Shown here piece after piece: positions 44,843-56,118 of a stretch of 64,000 nucleotides of DNA. The stretch's first letter is position 1, and each line of letters begins with the position of its first letter. The notes below the pieces were generated by a model. That model was not told the origin of the DNA and did not search any database. It saw only the letters and a program-made list of their open reading frames with translations. This DNA is from Burkholderia sp. GAS332 (GTDB lineage: Bacteria; Pseudomonadota; Gammaproteobacteria; Burkholderiales; Burkholderiaceae): assembly GCA_900142905.1 (NCBI GenBank), contig FSRV01000002.1, positions 2,418,001 through 2,482,000 of the forward strand, given 5' to 3'. Both the position numbers and the translations under genes were made by a program.

Positions 44843-44939
44843 TCGTTGTGCTCCGATTAAGCCGGCTGTCGTTTCGCAACCGTCGAAGCAAAGCGTAAAG
44901 ATCCGGCCCGAAAACAAATAAGCACAAATTTTGATGCGC

Positions 44940-44956
44940 ATAACTGCCAGTGCTAT
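44940..44956. promoter_or_regulatory. Possible LysR site between divergent genes
   Basis: ATA and TAT flank 11 bases (44943-44953) in the 124-bp divergent region between the M20 and LysR genes. The short symmetry is weak, but location and size suit a LysR recognition site. Confidence 0.25.
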
Positions 44957-44966
44957 ATTCCGCATC

Positions 44967-45887
44967 ATGAAAATTCATCATCTGCGAGCGCTGGTTGCTA
45001 TTGCCTCGACCGGCAGCATCAACGGCGCGGCCAAAGCGCTGTTCGTGACGCAACCGGCCATCACAAAGGCGGTGCGGGAACTGGAGACGGAATTCGGCGT
45101 GCGGCTGCTGGAGCGCAACCCGTGGGGCGTCGTGCCCACGGCCGAAGGCGCGGCGCTGGTGAGCCGGGCGCGCACGGTGGTGCGCGAGATGGAGCGCGCC
45201 GAGGAGGATATGGCGCATCTGAAGGGGCTGCGCGACGGCAGCCTGGTGATCGGTATCACGCCGATTGTCGGCACCACGGGACTTGCCGAGGCCTTCGTCG
45301 AATTCCGCAAACGCTGGCCGATGGTGACGCTGGAGTTTCGCGAACTGGGTTTCAACCAGTTGCACGAGCAACTCCGCAATCGCACGCTGGATCTGGCATT
45401 CGCCGCATTCGCGCGACCGGTGAGCGATCTGGGCAGCGTCAAGCGGATGGTCTCGTTCGAAACCGTATTCGTGACGCGCGCGCAGAGTCCCTATGCGGAC
45501 GCGGCGTCGCTCGAGGCAGTGCAGGAAGCCGAGTGGATTCACACCGACGTGACGGACAACTACCCGGGCTTTATCCGCGCGATGTTCGAATGCGCCGGGC
45601 TCACGCCGCCCCGGCGGATCACGCGCTGCACATCGTACGCGCTGTTTTACAGCCTGACGATCAGCACCGACGCGATCTTCGCTTGGACCACCCATTCGCT
45701 CGAAGAAACCGCGCTCGGGCAGAGTTTCGTGCGCCTCGCACTGCCGGTCGCGCCGCCGCCGTTGCAGTTGTATCTGATGTCGCCGCAAGAGTCCCAATTG
45801 ACGCGGCCGGCGGAATATTTCGTCCACTGCATCGAGCAGGCGATTGGGCCGTTGTTGAGGGGGCCGGTGGTGGGCGAAGGGGCTTGA
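44967..45887 (+). CDS. LysR-type regulator of the M20/porin/MHS unit
   Basis: This 306-residue regulator has an HTH (LRALVAIASTGSINGAAKALFVTQPAITKAVRELETEFGVRLLERNPWGVVPT, about 5-55). The effector domain follows (LVIGITPIVGTTGLAEAFVEFRKRWPMVTLEF). The TS-IN-GAAKAL version of the HTH and the second-half motif FYSLTISTDAIFAWT place it near the AbgR/TdcA-like LysR regulators of aminoacyl-hydrolase loci. The divergent position supports control of the hydrolase operon. The ATG at 44967 (MKIHHL) is the family N-terminus; the longer frame (44931) adds 12 residues. Confidence 0.88.
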   Translation: MKIHHLRALVAIASTGSINGAAKALFVTQPAITKAVRELETEFGVRLLERNPWGVVPTAEGAALVSRARTVVREMERAEEDMAHLKGLRDGSLVIGITPIVGTTGLAEAFVEFRKRWPMVTLEFRELGFNQLHEQLRNRTLDLAFAAFARPVSDLGSVKRMVSFETVFVTRAQSPYADAASLEAVQEAEWIHTDVTDNYPGFIRAMFECAGLTPPRRITRCTSYALFYSLTISTDAIFAWTTHSLEETALGQSFVRLALPVAPPPLQLYLMSPQESQLTRPAEYFVHCIEQAIGPLLRGPVVGEGA

Positions 45888-45927
45888 AGTGATTTGCAGG
45901 GCGTTTTCGCCAGTGGTCCACGCCTTC

Positions 45928-46085
45928 ATTTGTCCGATACTTCAGGCATAAATTCAAAATTTGACTAAAATATTGGACAAAATATTGATAACTGCGTGGC
46001 ATCAGCCGCCCATCTGGCATTCTGGGCCTCCTTATTTGTCCGATACTTTTGACATATTCAATATATTTGCCTAATCTATCGGACA
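45928..46085 (+). promoter_or_regulatory. Duplicated HipB-type operators and hipBA promoter
   Basis: TGTCCGATA (45931-45939) pairs with TATTGGACA (45971-45979), and TGTCCGATA (46037-46045) with TATCGGACA (46077-46085). In both pairs the half-sites start exactly 40 bp apart. The two 53-bp blocks (45928-45980 and 46034-46086) match at about 38 positions and lie 106 bp apart. Inside the second block TTGACA (46049-46054) and TAATCT (46072-46077), 17 bp apart, form a good promoter. Binding by the HipB-like protein is inferred from family behaviour. Confidence 0.7.
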
Positions 46086-46468
46086 TGCCTCGCACTTTTA
46101 AACGTCCCTTTCCGTCGGTCGAGAAGCAGATGTGTGCGCTCGGCGAACGGCTGAAACTCGCCCGTCTGCGACGTGAACTCCCAACCGTTCTGTTCGCCGA
46201 AAGGCTGGGCATTTCGCGCGACACGTTGAGCCGCCTCGAGAAAGGTGATCCGAATATCGCGCTCGGTACCTATATGCGAGCGCTTCGCGTGTTGGGCCTC
46301 GACAAGGACATGGACGCCATCGCCCGCGACGACGAACTCGGCCGCAAGTTGCAGGATCTCAAGTTGCCGGGTCAGAGAAAACCGCGTGCGAACACGTCCG
46401 GGACCGCTGCTATCAAAACAGGGCAGCCGGCAAAAAAACACTCGAAGAAATCTGATGGTCAGCAATAA
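46085..46468 (+). CDS. hipB: HipB-like antitoxin, XRE-family DNA-binding protein
   Basis: This 127-residue protein has a Cro/XRE helix-turn-helix (LGERLKLARLRRELPTVLFAERLGISRDTLSRLEKGDPNIALGTYMRALRVLGLD, about 18-75). A basic Lys/Arg-rich tail ends in KKHSKKSDGQQ. HipB proteins neutralise HipA and repress their operon. Its ATG overlaps the last operator half-site and lies about 7 bases after the -10. No ribosome site is upstream, so the mRNA is probably leaderless. Its stop lies 14 bases inside hipA, showing translational coupling. Confidence 0.85.
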   Translation: MPRTFKRPFPSVEKQMCALGERLKLARLRRELPTVLFAERLGISRDTLSRLEKGDPNIALGTYMRALRVLGLDKDMDAIARDDELGRKLQDLKLPGQRKPRANTSGTAAIKTGQPAKKHSKKSDGQQ

Positions 46469-47711
46469 ACCTCGAGATGCGTTCAAGGTATTTCTCGACG
46501 CAACCGAACTGAGCAGCATGCAGCAGGTCGGCACCTTGTATCGCCAGACCACACGCACCGACTTGCCTGCATCGTTTGCCTATGCGAGCAGCTGGGTAGA
46601 CGGACGTCATGCATTCATGCTCGACCCGCGCCTCGAGTTATGGACCGACGAGCAATATCCGCCTGCGAAGTCCGCCGCATTCGGCGTCTTCATGGACTCA
46701 GCGCCGGATCGCTGGGGCCGCGTGCTGATGGAGCGCCGCGAGGCCGCGGCGGCAGATCGTGAAGACCGGCCTATGCGTAATTTGCAGGAAATCGATTTCC
46801 TGCTGGGCGTACACGATCTGACGCGAGTCGGCGCGCTGCGGTTTCAGGGCGTGGAGGGACATTTTCTCGACAACAGTGCCGATGCCGCGCCGCCGGTCAC
46901 CGATCTCGCGACCCTGGCGTATATCAGCCTGCGCATCGAAGAGGCGGATATCGAGAAACTGCCCGAGTACGAGCAGTGGCTCGCCATGCTGATCGCGCCT
47001 GGCACTTCACTCGGCGGCGCTCGCCCGAAAGCCAACTTCACCAGCCTGGGCCACGATCTCTGGATCGCCAAATTCCCCGCGAAAGACGACCGCTATGACA
47101 TCGGCGCGTGGGAATACATCGCTCACCGGTTGGCCAGGAAAGCCGGCATCTGGGTGCCGCAGTCCGAACTAACGTACGTCGGCGCACGTTATGGCACGTT
47201 CTGCGTCGAACGATTCGATCGCCGTGAAGGCAGCCGGCGCATGTACACCTCGGCCATGACCTTGCTCGAACGTCAGGATGGCGATTCGGGCGCAAGCTAT
47301 CTGGACATTGCCGAGTACCTCGCCGGCAACGGTGCACAAGGTCATATCGACGACGATCTCACTCAACTCTTTAGAAGAGTCGTCTTCAATGTACTCGTGG
47401 GAAACCGCGACGACCATCTACGCAATCACGGCTTCATTCGCGAAGCATCGGGATGGCGGCTCTCGCCAGCGTTCGATATGAATCCGAACCCGAGCAAGCG
47501 AGAACACGCGCTCACGCTGGACGGCGTGAGCGCTCTGCCGAGCCTTGAAACCGCGATTGACACAGCGGAGTTTTATCGACTCGACGACATGCAAGCACGC
47601 CGCATCGTTGCGGAAGTTCAAGACGCCGTCAACACGTGGAGGGAAGAAGCCACCGCGCTGAATCTGTCCCGACCCGAAATACAGCGAATGGAGTCTGTAT
47701 TTCAGGCGTGA
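46455..47711 (+). CDS. hipA: HipA-type serine/threonine kinase toxin
   Basis: This 418-residue protein has the HipA N-terminal domain followed by the kinase core. The glycine/serine loop is APGTSLGGARPKANF, with Ser185 at the equivalent of the autophosphorylated Ser150 of E. coli HipA. The catalytic motif is VGNRDDHLRNHGF (Asp319, His321, Asn324), and the metal Asp341 lies in SPAFDMNPNPSK. In the best-known member the kinase inactivates glutamyl-tRNA synthetase and causes growth arrest or persistence. All key residues look intact. It overlaps the hipB gene by 14 bases and is its likely partner. Confidence 0.88.
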   Translation: MVSNKPRDAFKVFLDATELSSMQQVGTLYRQTTRTDLPASFAYASSWVDGRHAFMLDPRLELWTDEQYPPAKSAAFGVFMDSAPDRWGRVLMERREAAAADREDRPMRNLQEIDFLLGVHDLTRVGALRFQGVEGHFLDNSADAAPPVTDLATLAYISLRIEEADIEKLPEYEQWLAMLIAPGTSLGGARPKANFTSLGHDLWIAKFPAKDDRYDIGAWEYIAHRLARKAGIWVPQSELTYVGARYGTFCVERFDRREGSRRMYTSAMTLLERQDGDSGASYLDIAEYLAGNGAQGHIDDDLTQLFRRVVFNVLVGNRDDHLRNHGFIREASGWRLSPAFDMNPNPSKREHALTLDGVSALPSLETAIDTAEFYRLDDMQARRIVAEVQDAVNTWREEATALNLSRPEIQRMESVFQA

Positions 47712-47891
47712 TGTCCTCGCATGGCGGCCACACTTACGGGGCATGCCGGCCGCATCCGGCATCTTGACGCCCACGTTCCGGCACATGTCTCCATACCCCT
47801 TATAATCCCGCATGATCCGAATTTCGCACCCTCTCCCCTCACGTCCGGCCGCAACTGGCCGTTCAGCCGCCCACCGCGCTCCGGCGGCCGC

Positions 47892-48749
47892 ATGAAAACA
47901 CCCAAACGCCTGCTCCCGCTGGTCGAAGAAGGCCTGATCGACGAAGTCATCTCGCAGTTGATGAGCGGCAAGGAAGCCACCGTCTACGTGGTCCGCAGCG
48001 GCGAGTCCACGCGCTGCGCGAAGGTCTATAAGGACGCCAAACAGCGCAGTTTCCGCCAGGCCGCGTCCTATCAGCAGGGTCGCAAGGTCAAGAACAGCCG
48101 CCAGCAGCGCGCCATGGAGAAAGGCAGCCGCTATGGCCGCGAAGTGCAGGAACAGGCGTGGCAGAACGCGGAAGTCGATGCGCTGTTCCAGCTCGCCAAC
48201 GCGGGCGTGCGCGTGCCGCAGCCCTTCATCTGCACGGACGGCGTCTTGCTGATGGAATTGGTGACCGATGCGGACGGCGACGTCGCGCCGCGTCTGAACG
48301 ATGTCGAGATGACCGAAGCACGCGCGCTCGAATTGCACGCGCTGCTGCTCAATCAGGTGGTGCGCATGCTGTGCGCCGGCATGATTCACGGCGACCTGTC
48401 CGAATACAACATCCTGCTCGCCGCAGACGGCCCGGTGATCATCGACCTGCCGCAAGCCGTGGATGCTGCCGGCAATCTGGAAGCGCCGGCCATGCTGGAG
48501 CGCGACGTGAACAACCTCGCCACGTATTTCGGCCGCTTCGCACCCGCTCTGCTCGACACGAGCTACGGCAAGGAGATCTGGTCGCTGTACGAAGCGGGCG
48601 CGTTGCACGTGGATGCCAAGTTGACCGGCCGTGTCGAACTGGACACCACGCCGATCGATCTCGAAGGCGTGCTCCAGGAACTCGAAGATACGCGGCTCGA
48701 CGAAGAGGCTCGTCTGCGCTACGAACAGTCGCTGCGCAGCGGGACCTGA
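47892..48749 (+). CDS. RIO-type serine/threonine protein kinase
   Basis: This 285-residue cytoplasmic kinase has the RIO fold. It shows the nucleotide-binding LMSGKEATVYVVRSGESTRCAKVYKD (catalytic Lys), a long basic flexible loop (RSFRQAASYQQGRKVKNSRQQRAMEKGSRYGR), the catalytic loop MIHGDLSEYNILL (Asp) and metal-binding VIIDLPQAVD. Bacterial RIO proteins of this PA4780-like type are autophosphorylating, with largely unknown targets. The ATG at 47892 starts MKTPKRLLPLVEEGLIDEV, where homology begins. Convergent with the LacI gene. Confidence 0.88.
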   Translation: MKTPKRLLPLVEEGLIDEVISQLMSGKEATVYVVRSGESTRCAKVYKDAKQRSFRQAASYQQGRKVKNSRQQRAMEKGSRYGREVQEQAWQNAEVDALFQLANAGVRVPQPFICTDGVLLMELVTDADGDVAPRLNDVEMTEARALELHALLLNQVVRMLCAGMIHGDLSEYNILLAADGPVIIDLPQAVDAAGNLEAPAMLERDVNNLATYFGRFAPALLDTSYGKEIWSLYEAGALHVDAKLTGRVELDTTPIDLEGVLQELEDTRLDEEARLRYEQSLRSGT

Positions 48750-48828
48750 GACCCAAGCAGCGCCTTTGCGCAACGCGTAAGCGGTCAACGAGGGACCCGG
48801 CGCACCCTCGCGCCCCTTCGAAAAGAGA

Positions 48829-49890
48829 CTATGAAGCGCTGCTGTAACTGAGCGCCTTGACCTTGATCGACGAAGCCGCCACACCCGGTGCCGGCCCCAC
48901 CGACTCCCGCATCGTCACGCTCACCGGAAACTCGCGGAAGATCTCCCACGAGGTCCGGTAGCACTGATTGACCAGCCAGCGCACCGCGTTCTGCGTCAAC
49001 TCCGCCGTCGGGATATGCACCGAGGTGAGTCCAGGCGCGGCATAGGCGGCCGAATAGTCATCGTCATAGCCGATCACGGAGACGTCATCCGGCACGGCAA
49101 TGCCCACTTGATGGAAGCGCGCCAGCACGCTCACCGCCATCGTGTCGTTCGCGCAAAAGAGACCGGTGAAGCGGCGCTTCGAATCGAGCAGCTTTTGCGC
49201 GGCCGCGTAGCCGCCCTCCGGCGAAAAGTCCGATTCGATCAGCGTGACATCCTCGCGAGCAATACCTTCGCGCAACAATTCGGCAAAGAAGCCTTCGAGC
49301 CGTGCGTGATTGTCCGACGCGCTGAACGGCCCGGAAATCACCGCGATGTCCCGATGCCCGTGATCGAGCAGCGTGCGTGCCGCGAGTTCGCCCCCGCGCC
49401 GATGATCCGCGCAAAACGACGCCTCTGGCAATTGATCGAACGCACGATTCAAAAACACCATCTTCGGATGCATGCGATGCAGCATGTCCAGATCTTCGTC
49501 GTGCAGATCGTGGCTGATCACCACCACGCCGTCGCAATCGCGGCCGATCAGAAAGCGCACCGCCTCGATAGCCTGTTCGCGCGGCGACACTTCCCCGCAG
49601 CCGGTCGCCACCACCACGTGGCGGCGCACCGCGCGCAGTTCGGTGTCGGTCTGCTTGAGAATCGTGCCGTAGTAGGAGCCGAAGAAGGTCGGCACGAAAA
49701 TGCCGATCATGCCGAGCGATTGCGTCGCCATCGCCCGGCCGATGGACGACGGCCGGAAATTCAGCGCTTCGATCGCCGCTTTCACGCGCGCGGCGGCATC
49801 GGCCGAAATGGGTCCCTTACCGGAAATGGCTCGTGAGGCAGTCGACATGCCGACGCCGGCCAGTGCCGCGACATCTTTGAGTGTTGCCAC
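48829..49890 (-). CDS. LacI-family repressor of the beta-glucoside operon, GTG start
   Basis: This 353-residue repressor has the LacI HTH and hinge (VATLKDVAALAGVGMSTASRAISGKGPISADAAARVKAAIEALNFRPS). The sugar-binding core follows (IGIFVPTFFGSYYGTILKQTDTEL, DHGHRDIAVISGPFSASDNHARLEGF, VIGYDDDYSAAYAAPGLTSVHIPTAEL). The GTG at 49890 has GGAG 6 bases upstream and gives the typical LacI beginning (M/V-ATLKDVA). It is the last gene of the bglB-ABC operon, 48 bp behind the ATPase, and probably represses it through the palindrome at 55955-55970. Confidence 0.9.
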   Translation of the reverse strand: MATLKDVAALAGVGMSTASRAISGKGPISADAAARVKAAIEALNFRPSSIGRAMATQSLGMIGIFVPTFFGSYYGTILKQTDTELRAVRRHVVVATGCGEVSPREQAIEAVRFLIGRDCDGVVVISHDLHDEDLDMLHRMHPKMVFLNRAFDQLPEASFCADHRRGGELAARTLLDHGHRDIAVISGPFSASDNHARLEGFFAELLREGIAREDVTLIESDFSPEGGYAAAQKLLDSKRRFTGLFCANDTMAVSVLARFHQVGIAVPDDVSVIGYDDDYSAAYAAPGLTSVHIPTAELTQNAVRWLVNQCYRTSWEIFREFPVSVTMRESVGPAPGVAASSIKVKALSYSSAS

Positions 49891-49938
49891 GCGGTTCTCC
49901 GTCAAGCCTGTTGTATGCAACGACGCGGCATCCGGTCA

Positions 49939-51177
<1,239 letters not shown>

Positions 51178-51194
51178 GCCCAATCCCTAGAGAC

Positions 51195-52106
51195 CTATCC
51201 TTTGACGGCGCCGGACGCAATGCCGCGCACAAACCAGCGGCCCGAAATGAAGTAGACCGCCAGCGGCACCATGGAGGTCAGAATGGTCGCCGCCATATTG
51301 ACGTTATAGAGCCTCTCGCCGGTCGTCGTGTTGATGATGTTGTTCAATTGCACCGTCATCGGCAGGTTTTTCGTGCCGGCGAACACCAGGCCGAGAATGA
51401 AATCGTTCCAGATGCCCGTCACTTGCATGATGACCGCGACGACAATGATCGGTGTGGACATCGGCAGCATCAGCTGCAAAAAGATGCGCCAGAAACCGCC
51501 GCCGTCAATACGTGCCGCCTTGAACAGCTCCTGCGGAATCGACGCGTAGTAGTTGCGAAACAGCAGCGTCATCACCGGCATGCCGAAGATGGTGTGAATC
51601 ACCACGATACCCGGCAGCGAACTGAACAGATGCACGCTAGCAAGCACGCGCACGAGCGGATAGACCATCACCTGCACTGGAATGAAGGCGCCCATCAGCA
51701 ATACGCCAAACAGCAGCCCGGCCCCGCGCGGCCGCCAGAACGACAGCGCATAGCCGTTCACCGCGCCAACCATGATCGACAACACCGTGCTGGGCACGAC
51801 GATACGCACTGAATTCCAGAAGCCGACCTGAATGCCGTTGCAATCGAGGCCCGTACAGGCGGACTGCCACGCGGCGCTCCATGCGTCGAGTGTGAAATGC
51901 GTGGGAAAAGCGAGCAGATTGCCGAGGCGGATCTCGCTCATCGGCTTGACCGATGTGACGAGCATCACGTACAACGGCAGCAGGAAGAACAACGCGGCGG
52001 TCAGCAAAAACGCATAGACACCGAGGCGTGCGGGCGTAAAAGCACGGCGGCGCCGGCGCGTGGGGCTCGGCGCGCCGCCCTTCAGTGGAGGACTGAGCGT
52101 GTTCAT
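51195..52106 (-). CDS. Sugar ABC transporter permease (MalG-like)
   Basis: This 303-residue membrane protein has a basic N-terminus (TRRRRRAFTPARLG) and six membrane segments. The cytoplasmic EAA loop is NYYASIPQELFKAARIDGGGFWRIFLQLMLPMSTPI. It pairs with the MalF-like permease; the two coding regions overlap by one base (TGATG), which fixes the start and implies coupled translation. It is followed by the ATPase gene 17 bp later. CUT1 family; likely substrate is a beta-glucoside or oligosaccharide. Confidence 0.9.
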   Translation of the reverse strand: MNTLSPPLKGGAPSPTRRRRRAFTPARLGVYAFLLTAALFFLLPLYVMLVTSVKPMSEIRLGNLLAFPTHFTLDAWSAAWQSACTGLDCNGIQVGFWNSVRIVVPSTVLSIMVGAVNGYALSFWRPRGAGLLFGVLLMGAFIPVQVMVYPLVRVLASVHLFSSLPGIVVIHTIFGMPVMTLLFRNYYASIPQELFKAARIDGGGFWRIFLQLMLPMSTPIIVVAVIMQVTGIWNDFILGLVFAGTKNLPMTVQLNNIINTTTGERLYNVNMAATILTSMVPLAVYFISGRWFVRGIASGAVKG

Positions 52107-53047
52107 CACACCGCCTTGCGCAACGCAGCGCGGCTGCGGGCATAGAAGAACGGCGCGAGAATCGCCAGTACCGTTGCCAGCAGCACAATCGACGCGGCTG
52201 ACGCCAAGCCGATATTCGCGCGGCTGAACAGGTAATCCATGATGAACTTCGTCGGCACTTCGCTCGCTGTGCCGGGGCCGCCTTGCGTCATCGCAACCAC
52301 GGCGTCGTAGAGCTTGACGACCATCACGAAGAGCAACACGAAGGCGGTGGATATGGAAGGTCCGAGCATCGGCACGACAATGCTCGCATAGACGCGCCAA
52401 CGCGGAATGCCGTCGATGCGCGCGGCTTTCCACAGTTCATCGTCGATACCGCGCAAGCCGGCCAGCAGCAGCGCCATCACGAGACCGGACGCCTGCCACA
52501 CCGTCGCGATGACGACGGTGTAGATCACCCAGTCCTGATCGACGATCCAGTCGAAGCGCGCATGCACGAAACCGAGCTTGTGCAACACGGCCTGCGCGCC
52601 CAGTTCCGGATTGAGAATCCACTGCCAGACCAAACCCGTTGCGACAAACGACATTGCATACGGATAGAGAAACACCGTGCGCAACGCGCCTTCGGCCACC
52701 ACGCGCTGATCGATGAAAATCGCCAGCAGCAAACCGATCACCATGCACGCGACGATAAAGCACGCACCGTAGATCACGATGTTTTGCAGCGACAGCAGCC
52801 AACGATCGTTGTTGAAAAGCCGCGTGTATTGCGTGAGGCCCGCGAAGTCGCCGGAAGGAAACGTGCGTGAGTTGCTGAGGGACACGCGCGCGGTCCAGAT
52901 CATCGTGCCGAGATACGCGAACACGACGGTCAGGACCATCGGCAGCAACGCCACCCATGCCGCTATTGGAAAATGCTTCTTTAACGGCTTTTTCAGCGGC
53001 TTTTTGCGATTCGCGGAGTCGGTAGCTGGCAGCTTGAGCGCGTGCAT
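52106..53047 (-). CDS. Sugar ABC transporter permease (MalF-like)
   Basis: This 313-residue permease has a Lys-rich N-terminus (KKPLKKPLKKHFPIAAW) and six segments. The EAA loop is ALLLAGLRGIDDELWKAARIDGIPRWRVYASIVVPMLGPSI. It forms the channel with the downstream MalG-like subunit. It lies 9 bp behind the binding-protein gene, in the order usual for CUT1 operons (binding protein, MalF, MalG, ATPase). Confidence 0.9.
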   Translation of the reverse strand: MHALKLPATDSANRKKPLKKPLKKHFPIAAWVALLPMVLTVVFAYLGTMIWTARVSLSNSRTFPSGDFAGLTQYTRLFNNDRWLLSLQNIVIYGACFIVACMVIGLLLAIFIDQRVVAEGALRTVFLYPYAMSFVATGLVWQWILNPELGAQAVLHKLGFVHARFDWIVDQDWVIYTVVIATVWQASGLVMALLLAGLRGIDDELWKAARIDGIPRWRVYASIVVPMLGPSISTAFVLLFVMVVKLYDAVVAMTQGGPGTASEVPTKFIMDYLFSRANIGLASAASIVLLATVLAILAPFFYARSRAALRKAV

Positions 53048-53056
53048 GACGAGCGC

Positions 53057-54298
53057 CTAGCTCTTCAACGCACTGGCAAAGGCCTTCTGCGCATCGTCGA
53101 CCGACTGGTTCTTGTTCCAGAAGTTCGTGATGACGTCGATCAACGCGCCCTGTGTGTCAGGCGCGAGCAGCATTTCCGGATTCGGCAATTGACGCGACTT
53201 GTCCTTCATGATCGCAATGCCCTCCTTCGCGCAGATGTCGAGACTGCTGGCGTCCACATCGGGACGAATCGGAATCGAGCCTTTCTTCGCACTGAATGCG
53301 ACTTGCGCGGCCGGCGAGGTCATCACCGTGGCAAGCAGATTCTGCGCCTTGATCGCGTTGGCATTGTCGGTTTTCGGGAACACGAACACGTCGCCCGCGA
53401 CCAGATACGGCGAGTGCGGACCGAAACCCGGGAAGCAGCCGAAGTCCTTGCCCGCAATCTGGTTGGCCGCCGAGAATTCGCCCTTGGCCCAGTCACCCAT
53501 GATCTGCACCCCCGCCTTGCCGGAAATCACCAGCGCGGTGGCATCGTTCCAGTTGCGACCAGGCGAGCCCGGATCGACGAAATCATGCAAGCGCTTGAAC
53601 TGCGCGAGCACCTTCTTGAACGCGTCGGACTTGACCGCGTTCATGTCGCGATCACGATACACCTTCAGATAAAGATCGGGACCGCCGACGTCGGCGAAGA
53701 CCGCGTCGAACGTGATCTTTTCCTGCCACGGCTGGCCGCCGAGCGCGAGCGGGATCACACCCGCGGCTTTCAGCTTGCCGAGATCGGCGAGGAATTCGTC
53801 ATAGCTCTTCGGCTCGGCAGTAATGCCGGCCTTCTGGAACACCGGCTTCGAGTAGAAGAACCAGGCCGGCATGTGAATATCGACCGGCGCGGCGTAGTAA
53901 TGGCCGTTCACCCGGATGCTGTCGATGATCGATTGCGGGAACACGCCGTTCCAGTTTTCTTTCGCGGCGACGTCGTCGACGTTGTTCAGCAGGCCCTGAT
54001 CGATCAGGTCATGAAACTGCTTGGAGGTATTGAACTGCGCAGCGGTGGGTGGATCGCCGCCGACGATCCGGTTGATCGCAGTGGAGCGCGCCTGATCGGC
54101 GCCGGCCACCGCGTTATCGACCCACAGGCCACCGGCCTTGTTGTACGCATCGGCGAACTGGCGGATCGCGGCCGACTCGCCGCCCGAGGTCCACCAGTGA
54201 ATCACGTTGGCCTTCAAGGGTTCAGCGGCATGCGCGACGGCGCCAACCAACGCCAGTGCCGCAACCACGCCTCGTAAGGCCATTTTTCTGCTGTTCAT
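53057..54298 (-). CDS. Periplasmic sugar-binding protein, family 1
   Basis: This 413-residue binding protein has a signal peptide (MNSRKMALRGVVAALALVGAVAHA). The MalE-like fold follows (VIHWWTSGGESAAIRQFADAYNKAGG, VQIMGDWAKGEFSAAN, CFPGFGPHSPYLVAGDVFVFPK). It delivers the sugar to the permease pair. Close relatives sit in glucose and mannose or glucoside loci. AGGAG is 5 bases before the ATG. A 167-bp gap with repeats separates it from bglB, so it may also have its own promoter. Confidence 0.9.
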   Translation of the reverse strand: MNSRKMALRGVVAALALVGAVAHAAEPLKANVIHWWTSGGESAAIRQFADAYNKAGGLWVDNAVAGADQARSTAINRIVGGDPPTAAQFNTSKQFHDLIDQGLLNNVDDVAAKENWNGVFPQSIIDSIRVNGHYYAAPVDIHMPAWFFYSKPVFQKAGITAEPKSYDEFLADLGKLKAAGVIPLALGGQPWQEKITFDAVFADVGGPDLYLKVYRDRDMNAVKSDAFKKVLAQFKRLHDFVDPGSPGRNWNDATALVISGKAGVQIMGDWAKGEFSAANQIAGKDFGCFPGFGPHSPYLVAGDVFVFPKTDNANAIKAQNLLATVMTSPAAQVAFSAKKGSIPIRPDVDASSLDICAKEGIAIMKDKSRQLPNPEMLLAPDTQGALIDVITNFWNKNQSVDDAQKAFASALKS

Positions 54299-54306
54299 TC
54301 CGTCTC

Positions 54307-54356
54307 CTGTCGATTGGAGTTAGTGCTTCAGCTGTCGATCGGAGTTCGCGCTTTAG
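54307..54356. repeat. Two 25-bp tandem repeats upstream of the binding-protein gene
   Basis: The units at 54307-54331 and 54332-54356 begin with CTGTCGAT and share GGAGTT and GCTT at fixed positions. They lie 9-58 bp upstream of the binding-protein start, inside its leader or promoter. Confidence 0.65.
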
Positions 54357-54398
54357 CGCGCTAGTCCGATCCCATGCAAAGCTCTTACTCCAGTCCCA

Positions 54399-54413
54399 TG
54401 CAACATAGTTGCA
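54399..54413. promoter_or_regulatory. Perfect inverted repeat between bglB and the binding-protein gene
   Basis: TGCAAC-ATA-GTTGCA is fully symmetric in its arms. CCCATGCAA also recurs at 54371-54379 and 54395-54403. A related GTTG-TATG-CAAC occurs in front of the LacI gene (about 49910-49921). It may be a second operator or a processing site controlling the high-level expression of the binding protein. Confidence 0.4.
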
Positions 54414-54465
54414 CAAGGCTTTGCGCCTGTGTTTCAAGTCGACATACAAACTAGCTCACCTGCCG

Positions 54466-55881
<1,416 letters not shown>

Positions 55882-55954
55882 GGATTCTCTCCTGCGCTGA
55901 GGTCATTGAACCGGGTACGGCAAAACTCGATGTGGATGCTGCCTGGCAGCTAAA

Positions 55955-55970
55955 GTGGAAGCGCTTCCAC
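55955..55970. promoter_or_regulatory. 16-bp perfect palindrome, LacI-type operator of the bglB operon
   Basis: GTGGAAGCGCTTCCAC is a perfect palindrome with the central CG and AAGCGCTT core typical of LacI/GalR-family operators. It is 74 bp upstream of the bglB GTG. The repressor encoded at the end of the same operon is the obvious ligand; this is inferred from family knowledge. Confidence 0.8.
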
Positions 55971-56118
55971 AAAGACCAGCGAACGATAGCAGTGGCGGAT
56001 TGAACGCAGCAATCAGGGTTTGTCTGGAGCAGTGCCTGGCACGCGCGGCGCTCGGATGCGCCGCGCATCGAGTCCCCCTGCTCCATGACAGAGCGTCAGG
56101 CGGTTATGGCACGAACCT

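Noticed and set aside
47721..47891. A 57-codon N-terminal extension of the RIO kinase
   Set aside because: The extension is Pro/His-rich and unlike the family. Homology starts at the ATG at 47892.
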